From positions 557,313 through 621,312 of the forward strand of contig NZ_CANMMT010000002.1 in assembly GCF_947499065.1 (NCBI RefSeq): 64,000 nt of DNA. Direction: 5' to 3'. Position 1 is the first letter of the stretch. The number at the start of each line of letters is the position of its first letter. Positions 35,308 through 43,594 of this stretch are shown here, in pieces. The position numbers and the translations under genes are program-made. The stretch comes from an uncultured Tenacibaculum sp. (lineage in GTDB: Bacteria; Bacteroidota; Bacteroidia; Flavobacteriales; Flavobacteriaceae). The notes under the pieces are model-generated. The model did no database searches. It worked only from the letters and a program-made list of their open reading frames with translations, and was not told where the DNA came from.

Positions 35308-35733
35308 TTTACAATTGTAAACTATTAATTATCCCCTTTTTGATTAGATTAATAACCTTATATATTAAGTTTTTAAGGCTTAAAATAGATTATATACTAT
35401 CATATTAGATATTGTATCTAACTCATACACCCGTTTTTAATGAAATTACATATGTAATACTTATAAATACCTTAAATATTCGTGTTTTCAAGTATGTTAC
35501 AAGTGTATACTGTCAATTTACTAATTAAGAGTTTAATATTTAGTAGTATATAGTTTTTTTCTATTAAAAACATCTAACTTACTGTTTGTTAGAGTATTAA
35601 ACACTATTAAGTAAAGTGATTTTCAGGGTTAAAACACCCTTTTAATGAGAAATTATCAAATATATTTGGTTACAAAAGTAAATCTACATATATTTACAAA
35701 CGTAAACAATAATTATACGTTCACAATTGTAAA
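35308..35733. promoter_or_regulatory. Array of six TTAC-N4-GTAA palindromes upstream of the XRE gene
   Basis: The 432-bp gap contains no gene but six sites of one pattern: TTTACAATTGTAAA (35308), ATTACATATGTAAT (35445), GTTACAAGTGTATA (35496), GTTACAAAAGTAAA (35669), TTTACAAACGTAAA (35693) and TTCACAATTGTAAA (35720). The last three are centred 24 and 27 bp apart; the last overlaps the XRE start codon. A -7-like TATATTTG at 35661-35668 abuts the fourth site. TTAGATA-TTG-TATCTAA at 35405-35421 and a small AGGGT/ACCCT hairpin at 35625-35640 are also present. The layout fits autorepression by the XRE protein. Confidence 0.65.
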
Positions 35734-36137
35734 TGATAGAGAGATTAAAAAGCATATTAGACTATTACAATTTAACAGCTTCAAGTTTTGCTGATAGAAT
35801 TGATGTACCAAGATCAAGTATTTCTCACCTGCTCTCTGGAAGAAATAAACCAAGCTTGGATTTTATTATAAAAGTTGAAAAGGCTTTTGAAGAAGTAGAA
35901 TTAGATTGGTTAGTATATGGTAAAGGAAATTTTCCTAATACTATAAAAGATAATTTTACAAATGTTGAAGAAACTACCACTTCTCCATCATTATTTTCAA
36001 ATCCCTCTCCTGACGATATTTCAAAAAAAAACGAAAATATTTCCATACAGGAGCAACAGAGAATACTAGATAAAAAAATAAAAAACATTGTTGTGCTATA
36101 TGAAGATGGCACTTTTGAGGACTATAAAAAAAGATAG
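35733..36137 (+). CDS. XRE-family helix-turn-helix regulator
   Basis: The 134-residue protein opens with a Cro/CI-type helix-turn-helix domain (residues 1-63): LTASSFADRIDVPRSSISHLLSGRNKPSLDFIIKV, followed by LDWLVYGKGNF, typical of Bacteroidota XRE regulators. Residues 65-110 form a polar, low-complexity linker, and the end (112-134) is a short strand-like KNIVVLYEDGTFEDYKKR. It probably binds the palindromes in its upstream region. A C-rich hairpin run and a terminator lie directly downstream. The targets other than its own gene are unknown. Confidence 0.88.
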   Translation: MIERLKSILDYYNLTASSFADRIDVPRSSISHLLSGRNKPSLDFIIKVEKAFEEVELDWLVYGKGNFPNTIKDNFTNVEETTTSPSLFSNPSPDDISKKNENISIQEQQRILDKKIKNIVVLYEDGTFEDYKKR

Positions 36138-36150
36138 TGTAAAAATATTT

Positions 36151-36326
36151 TCCCTGCCCCTTAATAGACAATCACCCCTCTAAGAAAAACCCCTCTTTTC
36201 TTAGACCCCTACTAAGAAAATATTTATCTTCTTGATTCCCTCAAGAAACCCCTTATTATCTTGGTCCCCTCCAAGATGCCCTTTAAGTTAAAAAGCCTGT
36301 ATCAAAAAATGATACAGGCTTTTTTA
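36151..36326 (+). ncRNA. Candidate small RNA with serial CCCC-loop hairpins
   Basis: After the XRE stop, eight C-tracts of three or four residues appear in about 130 bases of otherwise A/T-rich DNA. They lie in or beside perfect hairpins: CTAAGAAAA/TTTTCTTAG with loop ACCCCTC (36180-36204), TTCTTGA/TCAAGAA with loop TTCCC (36229-36247), and ATCTTGG/CCAAGAT with loop TCCCCT (36258-36277). A second CTAAGAAAA at 36212-36220 can pair with the same TTTTCTTAG, giving an alternative hairpin with loop ACCCCTA. A strong terminator ends the unit. The pattern suggests an RNA that displays C-rich loops to pair with G-rich targets. It could be a free RNA or the 3' UTR of the XRE gene. Confidence 0.55.
36290..36326. 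terminator. Bidirectional terminator
   Basis: AAAAAGCCTGTATCA (36290-36304) and TGATACAGGCTTTTT (36310-36324) form a 15-bp perfect stem with A/T tracts on both sides. It can end the XRE/small-RNA transcript on the plus strand and fabG on the minus strand. Confidence 0.92.
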
Positions 36327-36360
36327 TTTTATAAAACTAGCTTTTGCAAAGCTACTCTTC

Positions 36361-37107
36361 CTATGTTAACATTCCTCCATCTACAGATAAAGTCTGTCCA
36401 GTTACATAAGCACTCATATCAGAAGCTAAGAATACACATGCATTTGCAATATCTTTTGGAGTACCTCCTCTTTTTAAAGGAATTTCATTTCTCCAACCTT
36501 CTACAACTTTCTCATCTAACTTAGCTGTCATTTCTGTTTCAATAAAACCAGGAGCAACTACGTTACTTCTAATATTACGAGATCCTAATTCTAAAGCTAC
36601 AGATTTTGAAAATCCTAAAATTCCTGCTTTTGAAGCTGCATAATTTGCTTGACCTGCATTTCCTTTTAACCCAACAACAGAACTCATATTAATAATAGAA
36701 CCTGCTCTTTGTTTCATCATTGGACGAATAACTGCTTTGGTTAAATTAAATACAGATTTTAAATTTACTTGAATTACTTTATCAAAATCATCTTCAGAAA
36801 TACGCATTAATAAATTATCTTTAGTAATACCTGCATTATTTACTAATACATCAATAGATCCGAATTCTTCTAAAACATTTTTTGCCAACTCTTGAGCTGC
36901 ATCAAATTCAGCTGCATTTGATTGATATCCTTTTGATTTTACTCCTAATTCTGCCAATTCTTTTTCTAATGCAACTGCTGCATCAACAGATGAACTATAA
37001 GTAAATGCAACATTACATCCCTGATTTGCAAACTCTAAAGCAATTCCTCTACCAATTCCTCTGGTAGCTCCTGTAATAATTGCTGTTTTATTTTCTAAAA
37101 GTCTCAT
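36361..37107 (-). CDS. fabG: 3-oxoacyl-[acyl-carrier-protein] reductase
   Basis: The 248-residue short-chain dehydrogenase has the NADP-binding GATRGIG (13-19), NNAG at 90-93, catalytic Ser143, Tyr156 and Lys160 (SVVG, YAASK) and the TGQTLSVDGGM end typical of FabG. It reduces 3-oxoacyl-ACP in the first reductive step of fatty acid elongation. Spacing of Ser to Tyr (13 residues) equals that of E. coli FabG. The gene is monocistronic with a -7-like TATATTTG on the minus strand at 37129-37136 and a strong terminator after it. Confidence 0.95.
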   Translation of the reverse strand: MRLLENKTAIITGATRGIGRGIALEFANQGCNVAFTYSSSVDAAVALEKELAELGVKSKGYQSNAAEFDAAQELAKNVLEEFGSIDVLVNNAGITKDNLLMRISEDDFDKVIQVNLKSVFNLTKAVIRPMMKQRAGSIINMSSVVGLKGNAGQANYAASKAGILGFSKSVALELGSRNIRSNVVAPGFIETEMTAKLDEKVVEGWRNEIPLKRGGTPKDIANACVFLASDMSAYVTGQTLSVDGGMLT

Positions 37108-37140
37108 TTATTAGTTGTTTTAATAGGTCAAATATAAAAA

Positions 37141-37178
37141 TAAAATCCTGCTAAAAAATAATCTTTAGCAGGATTTTA
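37141..37178 (-). terminator. Terminator of the M16 peptidase gene
   Basis: TAAAATCCTGCTAAA (37141-37155) and TTTAGCAGGATTTTA (37164-37178) form a 15-bp perfect stem with an 8-base loop. Flanking A/T tracts fit termination of the minus-strand gene that ends at 37200. Confidence 0.88.
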
Positions 37179-37199
37179 AGTAGATAAATTTTTATTTTA

Positions 37200-40172
37200 C
37201 TAAGACTTTATCTTTTTTTCATTTACATAATTAAATAAGTAATCAACATCTAACTCTTGAATCTTACCTAATTTTTGTAATGACTTAACATCTAAGTCTT
37301 TTTTATTTCCAATTACCATTACGTTATATGACTCACCTTTAACGTTTTTATCAAAAAATGCTTTTAGATCTTCAATAGTCATATTCTTAATAGTATTGTA
37401 CATTGCTTCTCTGTTGTCATTATCAATACCTAACTTTTTTAATCTTTCATAAGACCAGAAAATATTAGATTTTGTAATTCTTTGAGCTGCTAATTTCTTT
37501 AATGTAGCATTTTTAGCTGCATTAAATTGTTTCTCAGCTTCAGGCATGTTGTTCATTAAATCCATCATAGCATCTACTGCTTGCGATAATTTATTTGCCT
37601 GAGTACCAACATATGCCAATACATAGTTAGGATCATCTTTCTTTCTTGCATTACTATATGAAGCAAATGCAGAATAAGCTAAAGACTTACTTTCTCTAAT
37701 TTCTTGGAATACAATTGATGATAATCCACTTCCAAAATACGTGTTAAATAAAGTTGAAGCTGCTAAGTTTTCTGGCTTGAAAGGCTCTCCTTTTGCTAAG
37801 AAAATCATTTCTGTTTGAACCATATCGTAGTTTGTATAGAATACATTACCACCAGTTTTTAACTCTTCATACTTTTTAGCTTCAGGATAATTTTTCAATT
37901 CTCCATAAATTTTATGGTAATCGTTTAAGGCAGTTACAGCTGCATCTATATCTTTTCCATAGTAAAAAATACGTTGCTTGTAATTTTTCATTCCTTTAAC
38001 AATGTTCACTAAATCTTCAGGATTGATAGCTTTTAACTCATCAATTTGCATAATATCTCTTAAACGAGAATTTTCTCCATACTTACCATAACTGTATAAA
38101 CCATTCCAAAGAATATTTCCTTTTTGAGTTTTACCGTCCTGACGTCCTTTGTAAATTTTCTCTACATATTTTGTGTAAGCATCTTGGTCAGCTTTTGCAT
38201 TATCCCATAAGTGCTCTAATAACTCTAATCCTTTAGGTAAGTTTTCTTTTAATCCTCTTAAACCTACATATGTTTTATCATCCTGAGCAATTACATAGTA
38301 ATCTACTCCTAACTTATAAAATTCTTTTTTGATTTCCTCAGCAGAATATTTATCTGTTCCTAGGTATTCAAGGTATCCAGCAGCAAGACTTAACTTTTTG
38401 TCATTATCTTTACCCATATCAAAAATGATATTTAAGTCAAATAAATCATTGTTTTCATTTAAAACATATGATACTTTAATATCATTAGCCATTTTTGTTT
38501 CCTTAATAGCTGTTTTATAGTCTACAAACTTAGGCTGTAATGGTGCTGATTTTTTCTCATTAAACTCTTTTAAGAATTCAGAACTCTTATCTCTGTTTAA
38601 TTTAACTGGAGTAATTCCTGGGTTTTGAACTTTTACGATGTTCTTATCTTCTCCTTTACGTTTGTATGTTACCACATAATTATTTTGGTAAAATTTATTA
38701 GCAAAGTCTACTAATTCTTTTTTAGAAATTTTCTTTAAATCTTCTAAGAATTTTACTTTATCTGCCCAGTTTTCATGGTGAATAAACGCATTAAAATATG
38801 CACTAGCTAATGCTGTATTATTCTCATACTGACGAGTTTGACTTAATTTTAAATCATTAACTACAGCTTCAATCATCCATTCTTCAAACTCACCTTTCTT
38901 TAATTTTTCAATTTGCTCTAATAATAAATCTTTTACTTCATCTAAAGATTGTCCTGATTTTGGATTTCCTGAGAAAGAGTGGTATCCATAATCATTTAAG
39001 AATGTAGGAGAACAGCTAGCTCTTTGTACTGCTTGCTTTTGGTTTAAGTTTAAATCGATTAAACCTGCATTACCATTTGCCATAATCATATCACAAAGAG
39101 TAACATATTTTTCCTCTTCTGTATTAACTCCTCCTGATCTATAAGCAATAGATACTGATTCTGAAGTTGGTCCAAATACTTCTTTAATAATAGGTTGAGT
39201 AATTGGATCCTCTTTTGGTAAAACTGGGTGCTCTAATTCTTTTTTCTTAAACTTTCCAAAAGTTTCGTTTACTTTCTTAATTGTAGCGTCAAAATCTAAA
39301 TCTCCAACTAAAACTACTGCCATGTTATTTGGTACATAGTACTTGTCAAAATAGTTATGAATATCTACCATTGAAGGATTCTTTAAGTGCTCTCCTGTAC
39401 CAATTGTAGTTTGTTGTCCGTAAGGGTGCTTTGGAAATAATCCGTCTAACATTGCTGCATAACGCTTTCTAAAATCGTTATCTTGTCCTCTGTTAAACTC
39501 CTCAAATACAGCTTCTAATTCTGTATGGAATAAACGTAAAACTAATGTACTAAAACGCTCAGATTCTAAATCTAACCACTTGTCTAACTCGTTCGCTGGT
39601 ATTTTATTTTTATAAACAGTTTCTTCAAACCAAGTATGAGCATTTGTACCTGTAGCCCCTAAAGAAGCAGTCATCTTATCATACTCATTTGCTACTGAAT
39701 AATTAGAAGCTTCTAAAGATACTTTATCTATTTCTTTATAAATAGCTAACTTCTTTTCTGGATCCTCTTCTGCTCTATGCTTTTCATATAAGTCAGAAAT
39801 TTGTTTCAAATACTCTTTTTCTTTTTCCCAATCTGCAGTACCAATTTTGTGAGTTCCCTTAAAAACCATGTGCTCTAAATAGTGAGCTAAACCTGTTGAG
39901 TTTTTTGGATCATAATTTGAACCTGCTCTTACTGCTATGTAAGTTTGGATTTTTGGTTCATCAGTATTTTTACTTAAATATACTTTTAAACCATTGTCTA
40001 AAGTGTATAATCGTAATCCTGTTGGATCATTAGTTACAGTTTCATATTTAAAACCGTCTTGACTTGTGTGTTGTTCAGTTATTACTTCATTTGCTGTAGA
40101 GGTAGTTGTTTTTTTACAACTCACTACAGAAACAAGTAACATGCTAAATAATAGCAATTTAAATGTTTTCAT
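37200..40172 (-). CDS. M16 family zinc metallopeptidase lipoprotein
   Basis: The 990-residue protein has a lipoprotein signal (VVSC, Cys19) and two M16 halves. The N-terminal half carries the inverted zinc motif HYLEH at 97-101, with a downstream Glu in the AVFEEFNRGQ region as likely third ligand. The second half (about 540-960) lacks the motif, as usual for the non-catalytic domain of pitrilysin-like peptidases. It is expected in the periplasm, anchored to the membrane, degrading peptides. It sits alone between fabG and sucD with terminators on both sides. Confidence 0.92.
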   Translation of the reverse strand: MKTFKLLLFSMLLVSVVSCKKTTTSTANEVITEQHTSQDGFKYETVTNDPTGLRLYTLDNGLKVYLSKNTDEPKIQTYIAVRAGSNYDPKNSTGLAHYLEHMVFKGTHKIGTADWEKEKEYLKQISDLYEKHRAEEDPEKKLAIYKEIDKVSLEASNYSVANEYDKMTASLGATGTNAHTWFEETVYKNKIPANELDKWLDLESERFSTLVLRLFHTELEAVFEEFNRGQDNDFRKRYAAMLDGLFPKHPYGQQTTIGTGEHLKNPSMVDIHNYFDKYYVPNNMAVVLVGDLDFDATIKKVNETFGKFKKKELEHPVLPKEDPITQPIIKEVFGPTSESVSIAYRSGGVNTEEEKYVTLCDMIMANGNAGLIDLNLNQKQAVQRASCSPTFLNDYGYHSFSGNPKSGQSLDEVKDLLLEQIEKLKKGEFEEWMIEAVVNDLKLSQTRQYENNTALASAYFNAFIHHENWADKVKFLEDLKKISKKELVDFANKFYQNNYVVTYKRKGEDKNIVKVQNPGITPVKLNRDKSSEFLKEFNEKKSAPLQPKFVDYKTAIKETKMANDIKVSYVLNENNDLFDLNIIFDMGKDNDKKLSLAAGYLEYLGTDKYSAEEIKKEFYKLGVDYYVIAQDDKTYVGLRGLKENLPKGLELLEHLWDNAKADQDAYTKYVEKIYKGRQDGKTQKGNILWNGLYSYGKYGENSRLRDIMQIDELKAINPEDLVNIVKGMKNYKQRIFYYGKDIDAAVTALNDYHKIYGELKNYPEAKKYEELKTGGNVFYTNYDMVQTEMIFLAKGEPFKPENLAASTLFNTYFGSGLSSIVFQEIRESKSLAYSAFASYSNARKKDDPNYVLAYVGTQANKLSQAVDAMMDLMNNMPEAEKQFNAAKNATLKKLAAQRITKSNIFWSYERLKKLGIDNDNREAMYNTIKNMTIEDLKAFFDKNVKGESYNVMVIGNKKDLDVKSLQKLGKIQELDVDYLFNYVNEKKIKS

Positions 40173-40197
40173 TTGTATTTGTGTTTGATTAAATTAA

Positions 40198-40232
40198 AAA
40201 ATCCGTTGAATTTACAAATTCAACGGATTTTA
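40198..40232 (-). terminator. Terminator of sucD
   Basis: AAATCCGTTGAATTT (40199-40213) pairs with AAATTCAACGGATTT (40216-40230), a 15-bp perfect stem with almost no loop in the fully paired form, flanked by A and T tracts. Confidence 0.85.
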
Positions 40233-40273
40233 AAGAAATATATTTTAGTTTTTTAACAGTTTTTATAAAAAAA

Positions 40274-41146
40274 CTATGCTAAAGCTTTTGCTACCATTTC
40301 TCCTATTTTAGCAGGAGACTCTACTACGTGTACTCCATTTTCTGCTAAAATTTTCATTTTTGCTTGTGCAGTATCATCAGCTCCACCTACAATTGCTCCA
40401 GCGTGTCCCATAGTTCTTCCTGCTGGTGCAGTTTGACCTGCGATAAAACCAATAACTGGCTTACGATTACCATCAGCTTTAATCCAACGAGCAGCTTCAG
40501 CTTCTAAGTTTCCTCCGATTTCACCAATCATTACAATTGCTTCAGTTTCATCGTCATTCATTAATAACTCAACAGCTTCTTTTGTAGTTGTTCCAATAAT
40601 TGGATCTCCACCAATACCAATTGCTGTAGTAATTCCAAATCCTTGTTTTACAACTTGATCAGCAGCTTCATATGTTAAAGTACCTGATTTAGATACAATT
40701 CCTACTTTTCCTTTTTTGAAGATAAATCCTGGCATAATACCAACTTTAGCCTCATCTGGTGTAATTACACCTGGACAATTAGGTCCTACTAAAGTACAAT
40801 CTAAGTTATCAATGTAAGCTTTTACCTTAACCATATCAGCTGTAGGAATTCCTTCAGTAATACAAATAATTACTTTGATTCCTGCTTCAGCAGATTCCAT
40901 AATTGCATCAGCAGCAAATGCTGGTGGTACAAAAATAATAGAAGTATCAGCTCCTGCTTTTTCAACAGCTTCTGCAACTGTGTTAAAAACTGGCTTACCT
41001 AAATGTTCTTGACCTCCTTTACCTGGTGTAACACCTCCTACGATGTTAGTTCCATAGTCAATCATTTGACCTGCGTGAAAAGTTCCTTCACTACCAGTAA
41101 ATCCTTGTACAATAATTTTCGAATCTTTATTTACTAAAACACTCAT
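40274..41146 (-). CDS. sucD: Succinyl-CoA ligase subunit alpha
   Basis: The 290-residue protein matches the alpha subunit: a CoA-binding [12 protein letters not shown] segment near the start, VGPNCPGV and SKSGTLTYE in the middle, and GHAGAIVGG with the histidine that is phosphorylated during catalysis. With SucC it converts succinyl-CoA to succinate with nucleotide phosphorylation in the TCA cycle. The beta-subunit gene is not adjacent. A strong promoter precedes it (41178-41208), so it is transcribed separately from the lpx-efp group upstream. Confidence 0.96.
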   Translation of the reverse strand: MSVLVNKDSKIIVQGFTGSEGTFHAGQMIDYGTNIVGGVTPGKGGQEHLGKPVFNTVAEAVEKAGADTSIIFVPPAFAADAIMESAEAGIKVIICITEGIPTADMVKVKAYIDNLDCTLVGPNCPGVITPDEAKVGIMPGFIFKKGKVGIVSKSGTLTYEAADQVVKQGFGITTAIGIGGDPIIGTTTKEAVELLMNDDETEAIVMIGEIGGNLEAEAARWIKADGNRKPVIGFIAGQTAPAGRTMGHAGAIVGGADDTAQAKMKILAENGVHVVESPAKIGEMVAKALA

Positions 41147-41177
41147 TGGTTTGTTTTTTATTTATTTTTAAGTCAGA

Positions 41178-41208
41178 CAAAAATAGTTTTTTAATTGTTT
41201 TTTCACAA
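41178..41208 (-). promoter_or_regulatory. Promoter of sucD
   Basis: On the minus strand TTG (41206-41208), a 20-bp spacer and TATTTTTG (41178-41185) match the Bacteroidota consensus. The start codon lies 32 bp downstream. Confidence 0.75.
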
Positions 41209-41219
41209 TTAAATTTACG

Positions 41220-42140
41220 TTACTTTTTATTTGGTTTTGTTGCGTTTTTTAAATAGATAACTTCACGCATAGTTTGACGGTATTCTCTTTGTGGTGTTCC
41301 ATAATAAGTTCCCTTCTTTAAAGACTTTGAAACTCCCGTTTGCGCCATTAATACTGTTCCTTTTTCTATAGTTAAACCACTAATTATTCCTACTTGCCCC
41401 CAGATAGTTACTTCATCTTCTATTACTGTACAACCTGCAATACCTGTTTGAGCTGCTATTAAACATTTTTTACCTATAATTGTGTCATGTCCAATATGTA
41501 CTTGATTATCAATCTTAGTTCCTTTACCTATGGTTGTATCACCAGTTACTCCTCTATCTATTGTACAAGAAGCTCCTAAATCTACATTATCTTTTATTAC
41601 AACTCTACCTCCAGAAATTAATTTATCAAATCCTTCTGGTCTATTTTTATAATAAAAAGCATCTCCTCCTAATACTGTATTGGCATGAATTGTTACATTA
41701 TCTCCAATTATACAATCATTGTTAATTACTACATTGGCATGGATTAAACAATTTTTACCAATAGTAACATTTTCTCCAACAAATACATTTGGTTGAATTA
41801 TTGTCTCTTCCCCTATTACAGCTGAATCTGAAATACTTTTATGAGAAGCTATAAACGGGTTATAGTGTTTTGTTATTTTATTAAAATCACGAAATGGATC
41901 ATCTGAAATTAATAATGATTTACCTTCTGGGCAATCTACTTTTTTATTAATTAAAATTGTAGTAGCTGCTGAGTTTAAAGCTTTATCATAATACTTTGGG
42001 TGATCTACAAAAACAATATCTCCTTTTTCAACTACATGAATTTCATTTATTCCTTTTACAGGAAAATTTTTATCGCCAACAAATTCTACATTTAATAATG
42101 TAGCTATTTGTTCTAAAGTTTGTGCTTGCTTAAATTTCAT
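41220..42140 (-). CDS. LpxD-like UDP-3-O-acylglucosamine N-acyltransferase paralogue
   Basis: The 306-residue protein has the LpxD plan: a small N-terminal uridine-binding-like domain (1-100, KGINEIHVVEKGDIVFVDHPKYY) and a left-handed parallel beta-helix of hexapeptide repeats (about 100-260: IGEETI, IGKNCL, IGDNVT, IGKGTK). A conserved IDNQVHIGHDTIIGK includes the position of the catalytic His of LpxD. A second gene at 44979 is the better lpxD. Many Bacteroidota keep this extra copy downstream of efp; its acceptor may differ. Confidence 0.82.
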   Translation of the reverse strand: MKFKQAQTLEQIATLLNVEFVGDKNFPVKGINEIHVVEKGDIVFVDHPKYYDKALNSAATTILINKKVDCPEGKSLLISDDPFRDFNKITKHYNPFIASHKSISDSAVIGEETIIQPNVFVGENVTIGKNCLIHANVVINNDCIIGDNVTIHANTVLGGDAFYYKNRPEGFDKLISGGRVVIKDNVDLGASCTIDRGVTGDTTIGKGTKIDNQVHIGHDTIIGKKCLIAAQTGIAGCTVIEDEVTIWGQVGIISGLTIEKGTVLMAQTGVSKSLKKGTYYGTPQREYRQTMREVIYLKNATKPNKK

Positions 42141-42148
42141 TTAAAAGA

Positions 42149-42170
42149 AATTCCCGCTAAAGCGGGAATT
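42149..42170 (-). terminator. Hairpin after efp
   Basis: AATTCCCGCT and AGCGGGAATT form a 10-bp perfect stem with a 2-base loop. It lies 4 bp after the efp stop and 8 bp before the lpxD-like gene start, so it may reduce but not abolish read-through. Confidence 0.65.
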
Positions 42171-42174
42171 GTTT

Positions 42175-42741
42175 TTATTCTTTGATACGTTCTTGGTACG
42201 TACCTTTTGTTGTTTCTATTTTAATTTTATCTCCTTCATTAATAAATAAAGGTACATTTACTCGTGCTCCAGTTTCAACAGTTGCTGGCTTCGTAGCATT
42301 TGTTGCTGTATTACCTTTTACTCCTGGCTCTGTATGAGTTACCTCTAATATTACACTAGCTGGCATTTCAACAGATAAAGGCATTTCATCTTCTGAATTG
42401 ATTATAATAGTTACAATTTCTCCTTCCTTCATTAATTCTGGTGCATCTAAAGCACTTTTTTCTAATGTGATTTGAGAATAATCAACCTGATTCATAAAGT
42501 GGAAAGTTTCTCCTTCCTTATATAAATATTGAAATTTATGTGTTTCAACTCTAACTGCATCAATCTTTCTTCCTGAAGGAAATGTATTTTCAATTACTTT
42601 TCCGTTAGTAACACTTTTTAACTTAGTTCTTACAAACGCTGGACCTTTTCCTGGTTTTACATGTAAAAATTCAACAACTTTGTATATATCGTTGTTGTAT
42701 TTCATACATAATCCATTTTTAATATCTGATGTTGTAGCCAT
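42175..42741 (-). CDS. efp: Elongation factor P
   Basis: The 188-residue protein, from the ATG at 42741, has the three-domain EF-P layout. The modifiable loop lysine is Lys32 in KPGKGPAF. FPSGRKIDAVRVE and the C-terminal GARVNVPLFINEGDKIKI region also match. EF-P relieves ribosome stalling at consecutive prolines. The open frame extends 17 codons upstream without family similarity, so the internal ATG is chosen. It follows lpxA in the same direction, an arrangement typical of Bacteroidota. Confidence 0.96.
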   Translation of the reverse strand: MATTSDIKNGLCMKYNNDIYKVVEFLHVKPGKGPAFVRTKLKSVTNGKVIENTFPSGRKIDAVRVETHKFQYLYKEGETFHFMNQVDYSQITLEKSALDAPELMKEGEIVTIIINSEDEMPLSVEMPASVILEVTHTEPGVKGNTATNATKPATVETGARVNVPLFINEGDKIKIETTKGTYQERIKE

Positions 42742-42807
42742 TCTATTTATGTTTGTTTTATAAATTGTTCTAACGATAAAGTCATTAAACAATCTTAATT
42801 TTTTATT

Positions 42808-43593
42808 TTAATTTGTTTTAAAATATCCTTTCATAATTCCTCTATGAGAATCTTTTATGAACTGAACTATTTCATCTCTTTCAGATGTAGCTTCCATTTC
42901 TGCTTCAATAATAGCTATTGCTTGAGTGTTATTGAAATTTTTCTGGAATAATATTCTGAAGATATCTTGAATTTCTCTAATTTTTTCAGTTGTAAAACCT
43001 CTTCTTCTTAATCCTACTGAATTAATTCCTACATATGATAAAGGTTCTCTTGCTGCTTTTACATATGGAGGTACGTCTTTACGTACTAAAGATCCTCCTG
43101 TTACAAAAGCATGATTTCCAACCGATGCAAATTGATGTACCGCTACCATACCTGCCAAAACAACATTGTCTCCAATATTTACATGACCTGCTAAAGTAGT
43201 ATTGTTAGAAAAAATACAGTTGTTTCCTACGAAACAATCATGAGCAATATGGCAATAAGCCATAATTAAACAGTTGTCTCCTACTACTGTTTTCATTCTA
43301 TCTGTAGTCCCTCTATTTATTGTAACACATTCACGAATAGTTACGTTATCACCTATTTCTACTGTGGTTTCCTCATCGTTATATTTTAAATCTTGAGGTA
43401 TAGCTGATATAACTGCTCCAGGAAAAATTCTACAATTTTTTCCTATACGAGCTCCTTCCATAATTGTTACATTAGAACCAATCCATGTTCCTGAGCCAAT
43501 TTCTACATTAGCATGAATTGTTGTAAAAGGTTCAATAACTACATTTCTAGCAATTTTTGCTTGGGGATGTACGTATGCTAGTGGTTGATTCAT
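42808..43593 (-). CDS. lpxA: Acyl-ACP--UDP-N-acetylglucosamine O-acyltransferase
   Basis: The 261-residue protein is a hexapeptide-repeat acyltransferase. PLAYVHPQAKIARNVVIEPF opens the beta-helix, and AYCHIAHDCFVGNNC contains the catalytic His. AREPLSYVGINSVGLRRRGF follows, typical of LpxA. It transfers a 3-hydroxyacyl chain to UDP-GlcNAc in the first step of lipid A synthesis. It begins 1 bp after the lpxC/fabZ stop and is part of the lpxD-lpxC/fabZ-lpxA operon. Confidence 0.95.
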   Translation of the reverse strand: MNQPLAYVHPQAKIARNVVIEPFTTIHANVEIGSGTWIGSNVTIMEGARIGKNCRIFPGAVISAIPQDLKYNDEETTVEIGDNVTIRECVTINRGTTDRMKTVVGDNCLIMAYCHIAHDCFVGNNCIFSNNTTLAGHVNIGDNVVLAGMVAVHQFASVGNHAFVTGGSLVRKDVPPYVKAAREPLSYVGINSVGLRRRGFTTEKIREIQDIFRILFQKNFNNTQAIAIIEAEMEATSERDEIVQFIKDSHRGIMKGYFKTN

Positions 43594-43594
43594 A

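Noticed and set aside
36151-36282. C-rich run considered as a CRISPR array or a short coding region
   Set aside because: Repeats are short, palindromic and unevenly spaced, with no spacer-repeat regularity; all frames are broken by stops or lack a start.
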